From positions 17,591,048-17,655,047 of the forward strand of contig CM026421.1 in the NCBI GenBank assembly GCA_014871385.1: DNA of 64,000 nt. Direction: 5' to 3'. Both the position numbers and the translations under genes were made by a program. The stretch is from Ceratodon purpureus (taxonomy: Eukaryota > Streptophyta > Bryopsida > Pseudoditrichales > Ditrichaceae). How positions within the stretch are numbered: position 1 is the first letter of the stretch; the number at the start of each line of letters is the position of its first letter. Below are positions 61,385 to 64,000 of this stretch, piece after piece. The notes beneath the pieces were generated by a model. The model did no database searches and was not told the origin of the DNA. It was given only the letters and a program-made list of their open reading frames with translations.

Positions 61385-64000
61385 GTGTGCTACTCCGATT
61401 GCAGACTCGAGATGGCCAGAGTCCACGAGATTTTAACGTGTCTGACAACAGATAATGCCTCAAGCATTATTTATCATCGTTGGTCTGATATGTAGAGTGA
61501 CTCAATCTGTACTAGCATATCCTAGTCTCCTTCCGAGCACAGGCTTTTAGTATTTTGGTAGCCCAGTTTAATTTTTTTGTAGCCATTCTAGTTATACCAC
61601 ACCACTGGGGTATACTGAGGCGGGATCTGTAGTGCCCTTTAAAGATAGAAATCTTGTTTTAAATGAGATAGTCGAGACAATGGAAGTAGACAGCAGCTAG
61701 TGTGGGCACAGAAGGCAACTCACTTTGCCTCATAGAGTTGGGCTGTTTAACGTTGCACTGGGTCATCGCTCTGCTTGTAGTTCTAAGCATCTCCACTACT
61801 AAGATAGCTCACTAGGATATTGCTCAGTGATCATCATAAATCAAACTTTTGCTCTACCTTTAACTTCATGTCTTCCGTCCTCTGTGTTGATTACCGTAAT
61901 ACGTTCCTACTTTTCACTCGATATACGCTCTAAAGTGAATTTCTGAATCGCCAAAGCGAGCTGAGACTGCAACAAGTCGAAGGAATGAATTCTTGTTTGT
62001 AAGTTTTACATGAAGTGCAAGAGAAAACCAAGATGGAACGCGGAGGTTAGGGCAGTTGAGATTGCACCTTCTACTCTGCTGAGCAAGTAGCACATTTAAA
62101 AATATATGTTAGAATACAAAACTCCGTAGTCGAAGACAGCCCTTCTTCAATCTCAAACGAAAATATATTAGCACAGTAGTACAAGACGAAGAAAGCAAGA
62201 ATTTCACTCATCACATCTCGGAACAACATGTTACATGTGCAAAACATGAACCCTTTGGTTCGTACCTAGGCCTCATCCTTAGCAGTTAGTACATGTACTA
62301 GATTTCGTCGAAACTGTACTGCTGCACATCTGCAGTACAACAGATGTCTCCATGTAGACATCCCTGCTACTTGAAAATTATTTAAATGGCAGTCACACAA
62401 TGCTGGGGTATGAAGGAATTGTTCATGAAATCCATCCTTCAAAGTAGCGATTGGGGAATGGCAGAACACAATGTGCAGAGAACGTCTACCTCATTGGTTG
62501 TCCCTATTTGATCATAGATGTACTCTCTCTTGAACATGAACATACCACAAATTAGAGGGGCCAATTTTTCAGTCGTCTCAAATGAATAATCTAGGCTTCA
62601 GTGTAAGATCACAGCTTAGGGAGTACTCGTCAGTGATCAATTGCCAGTAGAACCAAACTCTGCTAACTTCTGTAGTAATGTAGAACAGTTTATTATCACT
62701 AATATTGATACAGCGGAACATGATAGGCACCCCATGAGTCACGAAGGGTCAGCAACTATTGATTATATTGATGACAGACTACCGTGCAACCCTTATATTG
62801 ATAGAAGTTACCCTGAGAATTTGAGAAATGCATCTCTAGCAAACTCGAGGGACCATTAGCACCTCGAAGTGACCAAGCAAAACTCCAAATTCAAAGACAT
62901 CAAGCCTACAAACAAGTGCACCAGCACTTTGAAAGGTGAAATCTCAAGTACGTCATATCAACTAATCTCATAGTTGAGTAAGCAGGGATAAACCGAAATT
63001 ATTCTAACAAGTTGGACCTTGTTGAGAATGCAGATATACAAGCATCATAACACATCCTCAAATCCCAACTGATTGCTCTCAGGTTCCCATTCTCGTCTAG
63101 AATAAACGCTTGATCGAAGCAATGCACTTGGCCAGAGCCCGTCCCCACAATAACATTTTAGAATGCTACTTTATTTGAGCCAAATGTGCATGGTACACTA
63201 CCAACACTAGTAGAAACATGCTCCAAGTACACCAAGGATGTACACTGAAAAGAGAAATTGGTGTTCAGTTATTTCTGGCCTTGGACTCTGATTGGTTCTT
63301 GGGAACTTTTGGTGTAGAAGTTTGCTGACACAACTTTGAGGATACTATTAATGTTTACTTTGCATATATCCAGAACATTCTTGAAAAATTATACTGTAGT
63401 TGGTGTGCTGCATTTCAAGTTGCCCCGCTGTAATTAGATTATGAAATGAACCGAGTCGTCTAAGTTTAGTGATATTGAGGAGTTATTATCATCATGGAGA
63501 ATTCTTAAGATTGAAACAAGAAACGCTGAGTCTACCACTGTCAGACAATGTAGCCTCAAGGTCAACCAACATCTTCCCTCTATCTGGCCCACGGACCATC
63601 AACTTTCACATACAATCACAGATGATGACTTGTTTTCACATGTTCCATAAGCATCATTGTTCCAAATCTTAGTCCTTCGGTATAGAGGTGCCCACTCTTT
63701 CCCATTTACACACACAGATGGATGCTCAGCAAAGAGTGAAACAATCTCTGTAGACTAGGTAATGTTAAGGACCAAAGTAAATCCGCCCCAAATTCCACCA
63801 TCCCATGATTTTCAGCCAACCCTAAATATCAAGCCGATCACTTCAAATGAGCTCCTTTGGACACCGGCCTCGATTGAGAGTTCATAGAACGTCATATTTT
63901 GACCTTTGAAAACTGACACTTTTCTAAAATTGTCAATATGCTTAATAGGAGGCAAGGGCTGTTGTAGTGGAGTTGCCGGAGGGGGGGCCAACAAAGGTTG
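61385..64000. other. Region downstream of the BURP gene, no gene recognised
   Basis: The first few hundred bases are probably the BURP 3' UTR. The remainder has only short frames on either strand and no repeat that I could pair. A gene entering from the right edge cannot be excluded. Confidence 0.4.

Noticed and set aside
1-64000. CRISPR arrays, bacterial operons or ribosomal RNA genes
   Set aside because: None seen; spliced plant-type genes and plant-type transposons indicate a nuclear eukaryotic contig.

Overview
The window reads as nuclear DNA of a land plant, most likely a moss or another non-seed plant. Genes carry short GT-AG introns, intergenic DNA is AT-rich, and teloboxes lie upstream of two genes. 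A chloroplast-type shikimate kinase, a BURP-domain protein, ZFWD-type CCCH/WD40 proteins and a TIR-NB-ARC-LRR receptor are present. The receptor's TIR starts with the 'FLSHSGAQK' pattern that I associate with bryophyte NLRs; this is inference, and the species is not identified.

Layout. 1-4.8 kb: AT-rich DNA with a TA-flanked MITE (family A) and a tRNA-derived SINE-like unit. 4.8-5.5 kb: plastid-type J-domain gene (-). 5.5-16.9 kb: no convincing gene; a second family A MITE, an AT-rich inverted-repeat family, a small pogo-related MITE, two TTAA-flanked piggyBac-type non-autonomous elements and a degenerate tandem repeat. 16.9-20.9 kb: five-exon TIR-NB-ARC-LRR gene (-). 20.9-28 kb: possible receptor 5' region, then AT-rich repeats. 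28.4-32.4 kb: piggyBac transposase copy (-) with one frameshift and a resolved right end. 33.3-37.5 kb: complete 4.14-kb pogo-like element (+), transposase broken by one frameshift and one stop. 38.3-41.6 kb: eight-exon shikimate kinase (+). 43.1-54.0 kb: a large inverted duplication of a seven-exon CCCH-WD40 gene, 5' ends facing each other across about 3.3 kb that holds a Stowaway-like MITE, a Harbinger-like MITE and a piggyBac-type end. 54-60 kb: repeats and unassigned sequence. 60.1-61.4 kb: two-exon BURP gene (+). 61.4-64 kb: nothing recognised.

The host genes do not form a pathway together; each is an ordinary stand-alone plant gene. The most coherent story is the mobile DNA. For two cut-and-paste superfamilies (pogo and piggyBac) the window holds a coding copy and short non-coding relatives sharing its ends and subterminal sequence. 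I did not find a convincing wholly new system. The best leads are these transposon families, a hairpin inside the family A MITE with one paired-base change between copies, and the inverted CCCH-WD40 pair that keeps both reading frames and a GC-AG intron.
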